From: Planctomycetes bacterium RBG_16_41_13
GTDB lineage: Bacteria; Planctomycetota; Brocadiia; Brocadiales; Brocadiaceae
NCBI GenBank assembly: GCA_001828295.1
Contig: MHYI01000218.1
Span: 1-6,717 of the forward strand
Length of the DNA: 6,717 nucleotides
Direction of reading: 5' to 3'
Below are positions 1 to 5,900 of the stretch, one piece after another. Position numbers and translations under genes: made by a program. The number at the start of each line of letters is the position of its first letter. Positions within the stretch are counted from its first letter, which is position 1. Under the pieces are notes generated by a model. It was given only the letters and a program-made list of their open reading frames with translations, had not been told where the DNA came from and did no database searches.

Positions 1-280
1 CAAGGATATCGACTTCCATTTCATCGCCGTTTCGGTGCGTCTTTACCCGTTGAAACACCTTGTCCACCACTATTCCCCGTTCTTTAAACAGTCTTTCTGT
101 GGCGGGCGCTATCAATCCCTCGACAAACCTGCCCCACTTTCCTGTAAGGGCGTTTACTGCCCTGGTGGTTTCCGCTACCATCTTTTCTAAATTATTACTT
201 CCTTCTTTAAACTTCTTGTCTGTTTCTTTAAATAAGTCCCATATCTCCCGGATAGTCTTCTCTGTTTCACTGGTAGTCAT
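1..280 (-). CDS. DUF3782-like protein with putative PD-(D/E)XK nuclease fold (partial, C-terminus outside the window)
   Basis: The frame is open for 93 codons from the ATG at 280..278 to the left edge, where it is cut. A TAAGGAG ribosome binding site at 294..288 lies 7 nt before the ATG and fixes the start. Residues 1-45 are charged and helical (the segment around ETDKKFKEG looks like one copy of a coiled-coil unit that is repeated in many relatives). Then comes LTGKWGRFVEGLIAPA (45-60), LFKERGI (64-70) and GDEMEVDIL (85-93). This order, with a Glu in the first helix (E54) and an E-V-D strand (89-91), is what I recall of DUF3782/COG5493 proteins, which are related to the PD-(D/E)XK nuclease fold. 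The second catalytic strand (ExK) would lie beyond the edge, so activity cannot be judged. The gene has no visible link to the bat operon. Family assignment is from memory of the motif pattern; biological role is unknown. Confidence 0.75.
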   Translation of the reverse strand, partial: MTTSETEKTIREIWDLFKETDKKFKEGSNNLEKMVAETTRAVNALTGKWGRFVEGLIAPATERLFKERGIVVDKVFQRVKTHRNGDEMEVDIL

Positions 281-287
281 TTTTTGT

Positions 288-294
288 CTCCTTA
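288..294 (-). promoter_or_regulatory. Ribosome binding site TAAGGAG of the DUF3782-like gene
   Basis: The minus strand reads TAAGGAG followed by a 7-nt spacer and ATG. It is one of the strongest Shine-Dalgarno matches in the window and supports the start at 280. The 180 nt between this gene and the upstream small gene are AT-rich, with a run of seven G (402-408, plus strand), and hold no promoter or terminator that I trust. Confidence 0.75.
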
Positions 295-461
295 ACAAAC
301 ATATTGAAAAATACTGTTGTTAAACATGATTAAATATGTTAGCAGATAAGATTTCAAGGTAAAACAATAAACCAGCCCAATATCAAGGACTTAAGTTAAG
401 AGGGGGGGCACTTCTTGATTTGTGATTTGTCTCTTTCTTACACGCGTGCGTTTTACTATTT

Positions 462-584
462 CTATGGTTTTGAGACATTTTTATTTCTTCTGCCAAACGC
501 TACGCACATGATAATAAAACCGACCTGGATTGCCACAAATAAAATAAATGCGGTAATCGTTAATTTGCCATATATTCCGCCCAT
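462..584 (-). CDS. Small single-pass membrane protein, 40 residues, unknown function
   Basis: The reading frame starts at ATG 584..582 and ends at TAG 464..462. It encodes MGGIYGKLTITAFILFVAIQ followed by VGFIIMCVAFGRRNKNVSKP: a short polar N-terminus, one hydrophobic span (about residues 8-29) and a basic tail (GRRNKNVSKP), which by the positive-inside rule would stay in the cytoplasm. A GGAG ribosome binding site (594..591) lies 6 nt before the start, and a near-consensus sigma70-type promoter (674..646) lies about 60 nt upstream. A longer 70-residue version with TTG start at 674 is unlikely because that TTG is part of the -35 box. I do not recognise the family; the shape resembles small subunits or regulators of membrane complexes, but nothing here identifies a partner. 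It is a gene by signals and composition only, not by homology. Confidence 0.6.
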   Translation of the reverse strand: MGGIYGKLTITAFILFVAIQVGFIIMCVAFGRRNKNVSKP

Positions 585-590
585 TATACG

Positions 591-594
591 CTCC
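591..594 (-). promoter_or_regulatory. Ribosome binding site GGAG deciding the start of the 40-residue protein
   Basis: GGAG on the minus strand is separated by six bases (CGTATA) from the ATG at 584. It favours this internal ATG over the TTG at 674, which has no comparable site and overlaps the promoter. Confidence 0.6.
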
Positions 595-645
595 AAATTT
601 GAACATGCCTGAAAAAAAACTTCCCGCCAGAAAACGTTGCGGTAA

Positions 646-674
646 ATTATCGTGTGTTTCCGAAGACCGGTCAA
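646..674 (-). promoter_or_regulatory. Predicted sigma70-type promoter for the small membrane protein gene
   Basis: On the minus strand, TTGACC (674..669) is followed by exactly 17 bases and GATAAT (651..646). Each hexamer matches the consensus at five of six positions with ideal spacing. Transcription would start near 640, giving a leader of roughly 55 nt before the ATG at 584. It is the best promoter-like sequence I found in the window and makes the small gene independent of the bat operon that ends at 829. Confidence 0.6.
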
Positions 675-828
675 AATACTTTTTTAAACGCTTTCTATGA
701 GATTTCCCTTCACATTATAAATCAAGTTTTCGATGGAATTGCAGGGACCACAGATTTTGTGCGGTTAAAATCCACTGATTATTGACCCCATATTTCTATC
801 ATCGGTCTGAAGGCTAGTCCCGTCGCGG

Positions 829-1698
829 CTAAATGATGCCCACGGCGTCTTTGTGCAGCCAGCCTCTTCTTATTTCCTTATCCTCTTTTTTATCAGCATC
901 AGCCTGCTGGGAGTCTCCCTGTTTTATCCCTACATGTACATATACCTTATACCATTGGCCTTTTACTTGTTCAATGACACATTCCGCCCCTTCGTGAATT
1001 TCATATTTTGTTTCATATTCTTCTCCGGGACCGTACCGCACCGGGCAATTTTTTGCTATTATCACTCCGTGGTCAATGCCCCGTTCCATGTACATTTTTA
1101 TCCCCAGCGATACAACAGCGATCAGCAATCCAACCGTGAAGCCTATGATAAGACGTTTCAACCATCTATATTTTAAAATAACCAACGCAATAAGCAACAA
1201 CATGGTCATTACATAAATTAATACAGAAAAGACCGCGAGTCCATTCTGATTCAAGAGGAAAAACCAGAAAAATATCCGTTGAATGACTGCCGGCGTCTCA
1301 TGAATAGCCTCTTTGTCTTCGATGGAGTTTTTTGCCAGTCTCAGGTTTGCGTCAATCTCTGCGTTTCCCGGCATCAACCTCTGTGCTTTTCGATAGTTTA
1401 AAATTGCTTTGCCCACTTCTCCCAAACGATAGTAAGTATTTCCAAGATTATAGTGTATCTGGCCGTGCCGAAAACCTTTGGAAAGGATTATTTCATACTG
1501 TAGCGCGGCTTCTTCAAGTTTTTTGTTTGCTTCCGGAAGTTTTTTTTCCGCTATGAGCTTCACGGCCTGCGAATGGTCTTCGTTTGCAGCGGTAAACATT
1601 TTTATTGCCTCATCTTTCGAAAGGGCATCTGCAAATGCCACCCCTCCGAAAAGAAACAGTATCACAAAAATGAATATGTGGAATTGTGTTCGAATCAT
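829..1698 (-). CDS. batE: BatE: TPR protein with two membrane segments and a C-terminal SH3-like domain
   Basis: A 289-residue protein. Residues 1-23 look like a signal peptide (hydrophobic 6-20, possible cleavage after AFA). TPR-type helices cover about 38-125, with the clear unit HYNLGNTYYRLGEVGKAILNY at 82-102. Two membrane segments follow (about 154-175 and 183-203). A bacterial SH3-like domain covers about 210-289, with the signature NCPVRYGPG (217-225), the core QWYKVYV (248-254) and a final GWLHKDAVGII. This order (signal, TPR, two spans, SH3) is that of BatE, which is thought to act with BatA-D at the inner membrane; the SH3 domain probably faces the periplasm. A charged insert (about 256-278, rich in K, D, E and Q) interrupts the SH3 domain before its last strand. 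The start overlaps the batD stop as ATGA (1698..1695) and has GGAG 8 nt upstream (1710..1707), so translation is probably coupled to batD. It is the last gene of the operon; no intrinsic terminator is evident after it. Confidence 0.88.
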   Translation of the reverse strand: MIRTQFHIFIFVILFLFGGVAFADALSKDEAIKMFTAANEDHSQAVKLIAEKKLPEANKKLEEAALQYEIILSKGFRHGQIHYNLGNTYYRLGEVGKAILNYRKAQRLMPGNAEIDANLRLAKNSIEDKEAIHETPAVIQRIFFWFFLLNQNGLAVFSVLIYVMTMLLLIALVILKYRWLKRLIIGFTVGLLIAVVSLGIKMYMERGIDHGVIIAKNCPVRYGPGEEYETKYEIHEGAECVIEQVKGQWYKVYVHVGIKQGDSQQADADKKEDKEIRRGWLHKDAVGII

Positions 1699-3536
1699 AG
1701 TTGTTTCTCCAATTTTGTAATGAGCTGCGCAGCAACCTTTAAAGAGTTTTCCCTCTCATTTATCGTGCCGGCATCGCTGGAAAACCTGCGGTAATCAAAA
1801 TCAGACAGGCATCGGGCTACTTCGGCAATGACGTCATCCGAAACTCCGATATTTCGCAGCAATTCCTCCACCTTTCCACCCGACGCGCTTGCGGCGGGAA
1901 TATTGAATTTATCCGCAAGGTATTCGGCAATTCCCCTGGAAAGGTACGCATAAAACATGGAAGATGAATCTCCGAAAAGAGCAGATTGCGCCAAGGTAAG
2001 CCTTTTGTTTGCCACGGAATGCGCCCTTCTGTTTCTCGCATAACCGATATCCGTTTGAAGACGGTCTTTATGCCGTACAACAAAAAAAGTGGTTACCAGG
2101 ACAATTGCGGGAAGAAAAAGACCTCCTACGATGAAGGGGTTTTTATAGACAGGATTTCCCTGGTTCTTCAAAGAAGAAAGACCGGTCATAATGGGGAGGA
2201 TGTCCTGCGTTAGCAACTGTACCTGCCGCCGGGAAGACGACGATTTTTCCAGAGAGTGTGCTAATTGAATGGGTATTTCCTGTTCCCATGAGTCCACCGT
2301 GATAGGAATAGGCTCTTTTGTAATTGTTTTATATTGATTTTCACGGGGATTAAAATAGCTGAATACGATGGCAGGGATGTTTCTTAGCTCTGTATTTTGT
2401 GGTTCAATGACCTTGCTGAATACTTTTCTGCCGCGAATAACTTCTTCTCTATTGGTAATTTGTGTAGTTGATTCTGCGGGATAAATCTTAAAATCGTCGT
2501 TATTATTGAATGCCAGCACAGGTTCATTTATGGTCTGAATATACCCGTCTCCATATACAGAAATAGACAATGTTATCGGGTCTCCTATCCTTACCCGGGA
2601 TGTTTTAACGGAAGTATCCATATTAAAATTTCCCACGGCGCCTTTAAATTCCTTTGGTTTTCCGTCTTCCGGCAACGGTTTTATTTTTAAGAGAACAGGG
2701 TTTGTTATCCTTTCTACGGGGTATTTCCTTTGTCCACTGCCAAAAAAGTCATCAAAAAATGAATCGTTAAAAAAATCATCAAACGGCGTTCCCCTGCGAT
2801 TCCTCTGTTCCTGAACAATTAAGTTACACTTTACTTTTGCCGGCGTTATTGCCAATTCTCCCGACACTATTGGAAATATCGCGGTGCGCAGTTCCAGCAC
2901 ACTATAGAGTATGCCTTCTCTTACTACTTCATATTGGCGCTGGTCACCCAGTTTTTCTTCCATAAAATTTCTTGTAGCAGGCGCAGTGTAATCAATATCA
3001 GCAACCGGCAATCCTTTCTGGAAATAGAGCCTGAAGTAAAGGGTTACCTGTTCATATACATACGCCGCATCTTTATCCGTATGCAATTCCACAAAAACCA
3101 ACTTATCAAGATCAATCGTTTTTGTGTCTGTGGAAGGTTTTGATTCTATCACTTCAACATTTATCGGATTTGAGGTATATTGCCTTCCTTTGTATGTCAG
3201 AGTTGATGAACCGATGGTGTATTTGCCCTTTGCAACGGGTTGCAACATATAGGTGTATCCCTTGCTTATCGATACCTCGCCGTTGATTATTCGTGTCTGT
3301 GCGGAAATTTGAGGTCCATACAACACTCTAAAGCCTTCTATTTCCGGGAATGTTGGCTGGGAAACATCCTGCGCGCCGTAGACGGTCAATGTGAGTTTCA
3401 GCTTATCGTCCAATGTTAATATGTTTTTATCTACCGTGACTGTTAAACCAATCTCCGTGGCATATGCCTTTTCCATGCCACCGAAAATAATTGTCAGCAA
3501 CGTAAAAAGCCAAACAAAGCCTGTAAGTTTTTTCAT
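1695..3536 (-). CDS. batD: BatD: large extracytoplasmic Bat protein with one C-terminal membrane anchor
   Basis: A 613-residue protein with the usual length and layout of BatD. A signal peptide (residues 1-26, KK then hydrophobic, cleavage likely after AYA) precedes the typical beginning of mature BatD, with VTVDKNILTLDDKLKLTL and then FPEIEGFRVLYGPQ (63-76). A long beta-rich region of Ig-like repeats runs to about 420. It is broken by a Phe/Asp-rich loop, FDDFFNDSFFDDFFGSG (252-268), which is a hallmark of BatD in many phyla. One membrane span follows at about 466-487 (before the basic RHKDRL), then a cytoplasmic helical tail (488-613) containing YLSRGIAEYLADKFNIP and FDYRRFSS, conserved-looking in BatD homologues. 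The probable role is as the periplasmic scaffold of the Bat complex; the aerotolerance name is historical and no enzymatic activity is known. The start ATG has a weak AGGGA site about 10 nt upstream. The gene is separated from batC by 303 nt but overlaps batE by 4 nt. Confidence 0.92.
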   Translation of the reverse strand: MKKLTGFVWLFTLLTIIFGGMEKAYATEIGLTVTVDKNILTLDDKLKLTLTVYGAQDVSQPTFPEIEGFRVLYGPQISAQTRIINGEVSISKGYTYMLQPVAKGKYTIGSSTLTYKGRQYTSNPINVEVIESKPSTDTKTIDLDKLVFVELHTDKDAAYVYEQVTLYFRLYFQKGLPVADIDYTAPATRNFMEEKLGDQRQYEVVREGILYSVLELRTAIFPIVSGELAITPAKVKCNLIVQEQRNRRGTPFDDFFNDSFFDDFFGSGQRKYPVERITNPVLLKIKPLPEDGKPKEFKGAVGNFNMDTSVKTSRVRIGDPITLSISVYGDGYIQTINEPVLAFNNNDDFKIYPAESTTQITNREEVIRGRKVFSKVIEPQNTELRNIPAIVFSYFNPRENQYKTITKEPIPITVDSWEQEIPIQLAHSLEKSSSSRRQVQLLTQDILPIMTGLSSLKNQGNPVYKNPFIVGGLFLPAIVLVTTFFVVRHKDRLQTDIGYARNRRAHSVANKRLTLAQSALFGDSSSMFYAYLSRGIAEYLADKFNIPAASASGGKVEELLRNIGVSDDVIAEVARCLSDFDYRRFSSDAGTINERENSLKVAAQLITKLEKQL

Positions 3537-3687
3537 TTTAAAATATTCCCTACACCAAATAAATTCCTATTTACCGCTCCACTCTGAATTAGCACCTTAT
3601 CAGTAATTTCTTTGCACACTTCCATTCGTCAGTGCGTGCTTTTTGGCAAAATATTTAGGTGAAATCCGAAGGCATTAATTATTGATT

Positions 3688-3704
3688 AATATTCAATATT
3701 CAAT
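3688..3704. repeat. Short tandem repeat, AATATTC unit, 2.4 copies
   Basis: AATATTC at 3688-3694 is repeated at 3695-3701 and followed by AAT (3702-3704), directly next to the left arm of the palindrome at 3705. It reads ATTGAATATTGAATATT on the mRNA strand of the bat operon. Confidence 0.55.
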
Positions 3705-3734
3705 GGCAGGGGCACGGAGCGCCGTGTCCCTGCC
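3705..3734. repeat. GC-rich palindrome between batC and batD (repeat-type hairpin, terminator-like on the plus strand)
   Basis: Arms at 3705-3717 (GGCAGGGGCACGG) and 3722-3734 (CCGTGTCCCTGCC) pair over 13 positions around the loop AGCG. The single non-Watson-Crick position is G-U on a plus-strand transcript and C-A on the minus-strand bat mRNA. Six T follow at 3737-3742, giving the form of an intrinsic terminator on the plus strand, but no plus-strand gene ends here. In the bat mRNA the hairpin is preceded, not followed, by the corresponding A-run, so it should not terminate the operon. I interpret it as a dispersed palindromic repeat that may alter mRNA stability or the batC/batD expression ratio. 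Confidence 0.6.
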
Positions 3735-3839
3735 AATTTTTTAATCTGTGTGATCGTTCGACAAAGCTCTCACGACGAAGTCTGTGGTTTCACTTTCGTA
3801 TTTCGTGCTTTTTTGGTTCCGGTGATATCAGCTTAGGAA

Positions 3840-4712
3840 TTACCAGTCCTTTTCTACCGACCTGTGTGGTTGGCGTTGTTTTTCTCTGTTTACAGGCCTC
3901 GCCTCTTTTTCAGCCTGATTCAATGCATCAAGAATACGCTCCGCTTCTTCTTTCGACATTTGCCGATCTCCCCCTTCCTGGGTTTGCGCATCCTGCTGCT
4001 GTGGAGGAGGTTGATCTTGCTGTTGCTGTTGCTCTTCATTCGCGTGAGAAGGTTGTTCCTTCTCCTTGTTTAAATCTTCCTCCTGCTTATCTTCAGATGG
4101 CTGGTTACCTCCATCCGGTTCTTGTTCCTTACCCTCTTGTTCTTTATTTTCATCAGATTGATCATCGCCTTCGTTCTGGTCATTTTGCTGTTCCTGTTCA
4201 CTTTGTTCCTGCTCCTGTTCCTGTTGTTGCTGATTATCCTGCCCCTGCTGCTGTTGTTCCTCTAATTTCTTTTCGACAAATTCATGATTATACATTGCAT
4301 CGTTTTTTAATTGTTCAAGTTCACCGCCTTTTTTGGGCGTTATTTCATCAATAATATCAACCGTTTTTTTATACCAGTCTAATGCCTCGCCCATCTTCCC
4401 CTGCTTATAGAGGGTGTTTCCTATGTTAAAGCTCGTTTTCGCCTGCATTTCCGGGGTTCCCGTTTTCAGCGCCTTCTCAAATGATTTAAGCGCTTCATCG
4501 TATTTGCCCCGCTTGTATTGCGTATCAGCAACATTAAAACTCAATTGCGGCACATCCGGGGAATTTACCTGTACGTTAAGATATTTTTCCAGGGCTTTGT
4601 CATAATTCCCGTTTTTATAGAGTTCATTTCCCTGCCGGACCTGATCGGCAAAGGGGTCTATCCAGCCAAGAAACAACCAACCGCTGATAATAAAATGCAG
4701 AACATTCGTCAT
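3840..4712 (-). CDS. batC: BatC: TPR protein with a Gln/Glu/Asp-rich linker and a VEKDW C-terminus
   Basis: A 290-residue protein. Residues 4-19 form a short hydrophobic stretch that may be a signal or anchor, though it lacks the usual basic N-terminal residues. Three TPR-like units follow, at about 23-52, 57-86 (LSFNVADTQYKRGKYDEALK) and 94-123 (TSFNIGNTLYKQGKMGEALD). Residues 151-250 are a low-complexity linker dominated by Q, E, D and N, with one PPP. The C-terminus, KEEAERILDALNQAEKEARP (254-273) then VEKDW, is the pattern I associate with BatC and its BatB-BatC fusions. The protein probably bridges partners of the Bat complex through its TPRs, while the conserved tail provides a second contact. 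It starts 16 nt after the batB stop, with AAGGA ending 4 nt before the ATG. In some bacteria this domain is fused to BatB; here it is separate. Confidence 0.87.
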   Translation of the reverse strand: MTNVLHFIISGWLFLGWIDPFADQVRQGNELYKNGNYDKALEKYLNVQVNSPDVPQLSFNVADTQYKRGKYDEALKSFEKALKTGTPEMQAKTSFNIGNTLYKQGKMGEALDWYKKTVDIIDEITPKKGGELEQLKNDAMYNHEFVEKKLEEQQQQGQDNQQQQEQEQEQSEQEQQNDQNEGDDQSDENKEQEGKEQEPDGGNQPSEDKQEEDLNKEKEQPSHANEEQQQQQDQPPPQQQDAQTQEGGDRQMSKEEAERILDALNQAEKEARPVNREKQRQPHRSVEKDW

Positions 4713-4728
4713 GGAATCCTTTTTTCTC

Positions 4729-5730
4729 TCAAGAGTATTTCGTTTCTTTCACAAAGCATTCGAGACACAGGAAAACAAGGGCAAAGAAAAGGGGAATCTG
4801 AAACCGGTTTACATATTTTTTCACTCTCTGGGTTTTGTAAACAGACCCTTCTATCTGTGCGATGCTTTCATTATAAATCTTCGCCAGTCCCCATTTAGTA
4901 CCATATGCGGGCGTATAGAGTCCACCTGTTTCGAGCGCTATTTTATTCAGGGTTATTTCGTCCAGTCTTGATTTTACGACCTGCCCATGTGCGTCTTTTA
5001 ATAAAATCTCTTTTCCCTGTTCATCAATGATTCTGATGTACGACCCTTCCTTTTTGCCGACGCCGACCGTATAAACGACTATCCCTTTTTCTTTTGCTTT
5101 ATTTGCCGCTTTTAATGGGTCGGTTTCGTGGTTTTCTCCATCAGTAATTATTATCATTGCTTTATGGTTATTCTCGTTTTCGCCAAAGGCGTCGATGCCC
5201 TTATAAATTGCCTCGGCTATTGCCGTACCACCTACGGGGATAATGTTTACATTCAAATCATTCAAAAAAAGGCGGAATGCGCTATAATCAGAGGTGAGTG
5301 GACAATAGGTAAACGCCCTCCCTGCAAATGCAATCAGCCCGACACGGTCGCCTTCCAGTATTTTCAACAGGTCTTCAATTTCCCGTTTTGCGACTTCCAG
5401 GCGGTTTGGTTTTACATCATCTGCCAGCATACTTCTGGAAGTATCTACCGCTATCATAATATCAATGCCCTTTTTTTCCACCTCTTCCCAATGATATCCC
5501 CATTTGGGCTCTATGAGTGTGATGATAAGAAAGAGTATGCCAATAATCATCAGGACAGCCTTGAGCCACTGTTTTTTTCTGCTAAGGGAAAAGCCTGTCT
5601 TCTCCAACAGGTCGAGACGGGCAAACCGGTTGAGATCCCTCGTTCTTTTTTGAAAGAAGAGCATATACCCTATAACCAGAATGGGTATAATGAAAAGCAG
5701 GTATAAGTAATTAAGATTGCCGTATTGCAT
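4729..5730 (-). CDS. batB: BatB: membrane-anchored von Willebrand factor A protein
   Basis: A 333-residue protein. Two N-terminal membrane segments (about 8-26 and 57-73) are followed by a VWA domain at about 88-295 and a third span at about 310-326. The metal-ion-dependent adhesion site is complete: DTSRS (D96, S98, S100), T169 in VGGTAI, and D197 in IIITDGEN. Other family landmarks are GDRVGLIAFAGRAFTYCPLT (127-146), which is nearly the same as in BatA, and VVYTVGVGKKEG. The domain is expected to bind a divalent metal and a protein ligand; on the positive-inside rule I have not settled on which side of the membrane it sits. The ATG at 5730 lacks a good ribosome binding site: GGGAA lies about 14-18 nt upstream, too far to be convincing. 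The start is kept because the protein beginning (MQYGNLNYLYLLFIIP) fits the family. batC follows after 16 nt; upstream, a MITE-like element separates it from batA. Confidence 0.92.
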   Translation of the reverse strand: MQYGNLNYLYLLFIIPILVIGYMLFFQKRTRDLNRFARLDLLEKTGFSLSRKKQWLKAVLMIIGILFLIITLIEPKWGYHWEEVEKKGIDIMIAVDTSRSMLADDVKPNRLEVAKREIEDLLKILEGDRVGLIAFAGRAFTYCPLTSDYSAFRLFLNDLNVNIIPVGGTAIAEAIYKGIDAFGENENNHKAMIIITDGENHETDPLKAANKAKEKGIVVYTVGVGKKEGSYIRIIDEQGKEILLKDAHGQVVKSRLDEITLNKIALETGGLYTPAYGTKWGLAKIYNESIAQIEGSVYKTQRVKKYVNRFQIPLFFALVFLCLECFVKETKYS

Positions 5731-5772
5731 ATGTGGTAATTTGTATTCCCGATATAATAGTTTTGTTTTCTG

Positions 5773-5865
5773 GTAACACTTTAGCTTTTTGAAAACTCAT
5801 GTAGTGCGACGAACCTCGTCGCACTACATATGACAATTTCCCGTTTCAAAAGACTAAAGTATTAC
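5773..5865. mobile_element. MITE-like palindromic element, about 93 bp, inserted between batA and batB
   Basis: Outer inverted repeats at 5773-5794 and 5844-5865 match at 19 of 22 positions (both start GTAA and share ACTTTAG and TTTTGAAA). In the middle lies a perfect 14-bp palindrome, ATGTAGTGCGACGA (5799-5812) and its complement (5816-5829), with the loop ACC. An 8-9 bp direct duplication (GTTTTCTGG) flanks the whole. There is no room for a transposase, so it would be non-autonomous. An 8-9 bp duplication fits several IS families, and I cannot name the parent. It lies inside the operon, so the bat mRNA would carry a strong hairpin between batA and batB. Confidence 0.65.
5799..5829. repeat. 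Perfect 14-bp palindrome with a 3-base loop
   Basis: ATGTAGTGCGACGA, ACC, TCGTCGCACTACAT. This central core of the element is far more GC-rich than its flanks. On the bat mRNA it can fold into a stable stem; no T-run follows on either strand, so it is not an intrinsic terminator. Confidence 0.8.
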
Positions 5866-5900
5866 GTTTTCTGGAGTATGTGTAAAAACAGGCACGGTTT

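Larger units (their letters stand above)
3635..3816. repeat. Imperfect direct repeat pair flanking the batC-batD palindrome
   Basis: CGTGCTTTTTGG (3635-3646) recurs as CGTGCTTTTTTGG (3804-3816) with one extra T. Each copy is preceded, after 4-5 bases, by TTCGT (3625-3629 and 3795-3799), so the similarity extends over about 22 bases. The two copies enclose about 157 nt containing the palindrome. They may mark the borders of an inserted segment or be two copies of a dispersed intergenic repeat. Confidence 0.4.
3537..3839. other. 303-nt gap between batC and batD, non-coding, with repeats
   Basis: I see no coding frame here on either strand. The gap holds a GC-rich palindrome (3705-3734), a run of six T next to it, a tandem AATATTC repeat (3688-3704) and an imperfect direct repeat with the core CGTGCTTTTTGG (3635-3646 and 3804-3816). 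The rest is AT-rich. Because the flanking genes belong to one operon, this spacer is probably transcribed and looks like accumulated repeat insertions. A promoter for batDE here cannot be excluded, but no clear -35/-10 pair was found. Confidence 0.6.
5765..5874. repeat. Apparent target-site duplication GTTTTCTGG flanking the MITE-like element
   Basis: The nine-base word GTTTTCTGG occurs at 5765-5773 and again at 5866-5874, directly at the outer ends of an inverted repeat pair. The final G of the left copy can belong either to the duplication or to the element, so the duplication is 8 or 9 bp. Removing the element and one copy leaves a gap of about 69 nt between batA and batB. Confidence 0.6.

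Noticed and set aside
331..357. TTGAAA / TATTTA as a promoter for the DUF3782-like gene
   Set aside because: The spacer is only 15 nt and the -10 match is poor; an alternative TTTACC-16-TAACAT nearby is no more convincing.
415..612. Plus-strand frame of 65 residues opposite the small membrane protein
   Set aside because: It starts at TTG without a ribosome binding site, and the opposite strand carries both promoter and ribosome binding site.
462..674. Longer 70-residue minus-strand frame starting at TTG 674
   Set aside because: Its TTG is part of the TTGACC -35 box, it has no ribosome binding site, and the internal ATG at 584 has GGAG at 6 nt.
675..828. Possible terminator after batE
   Set aside because: Only a 6-bp stem (around 745-765) without a following T-run on the minus strand was found; it is too weak to call.
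3705..3742. Palindrome as the intrinsic terminator of a batABC transcript
   Set aside because: On the bat mRNA strand no U-run follows the stem; the run lies on the other side.
3866..4354. Plus-strand frame of 162 residues opposite batC
   Set aside because: It is the antisense reading of the repetitive Gln/Glu codons of the BatC linker, which rarely give stops in the opposite frames; it resembles no protein family.
5128..5706. Plus-strand frame of 192 residues opposite batB
   Set aside because: It is entirely antisense to the well-supported VWA protein and has no recognisable domain or ribosome binding site.
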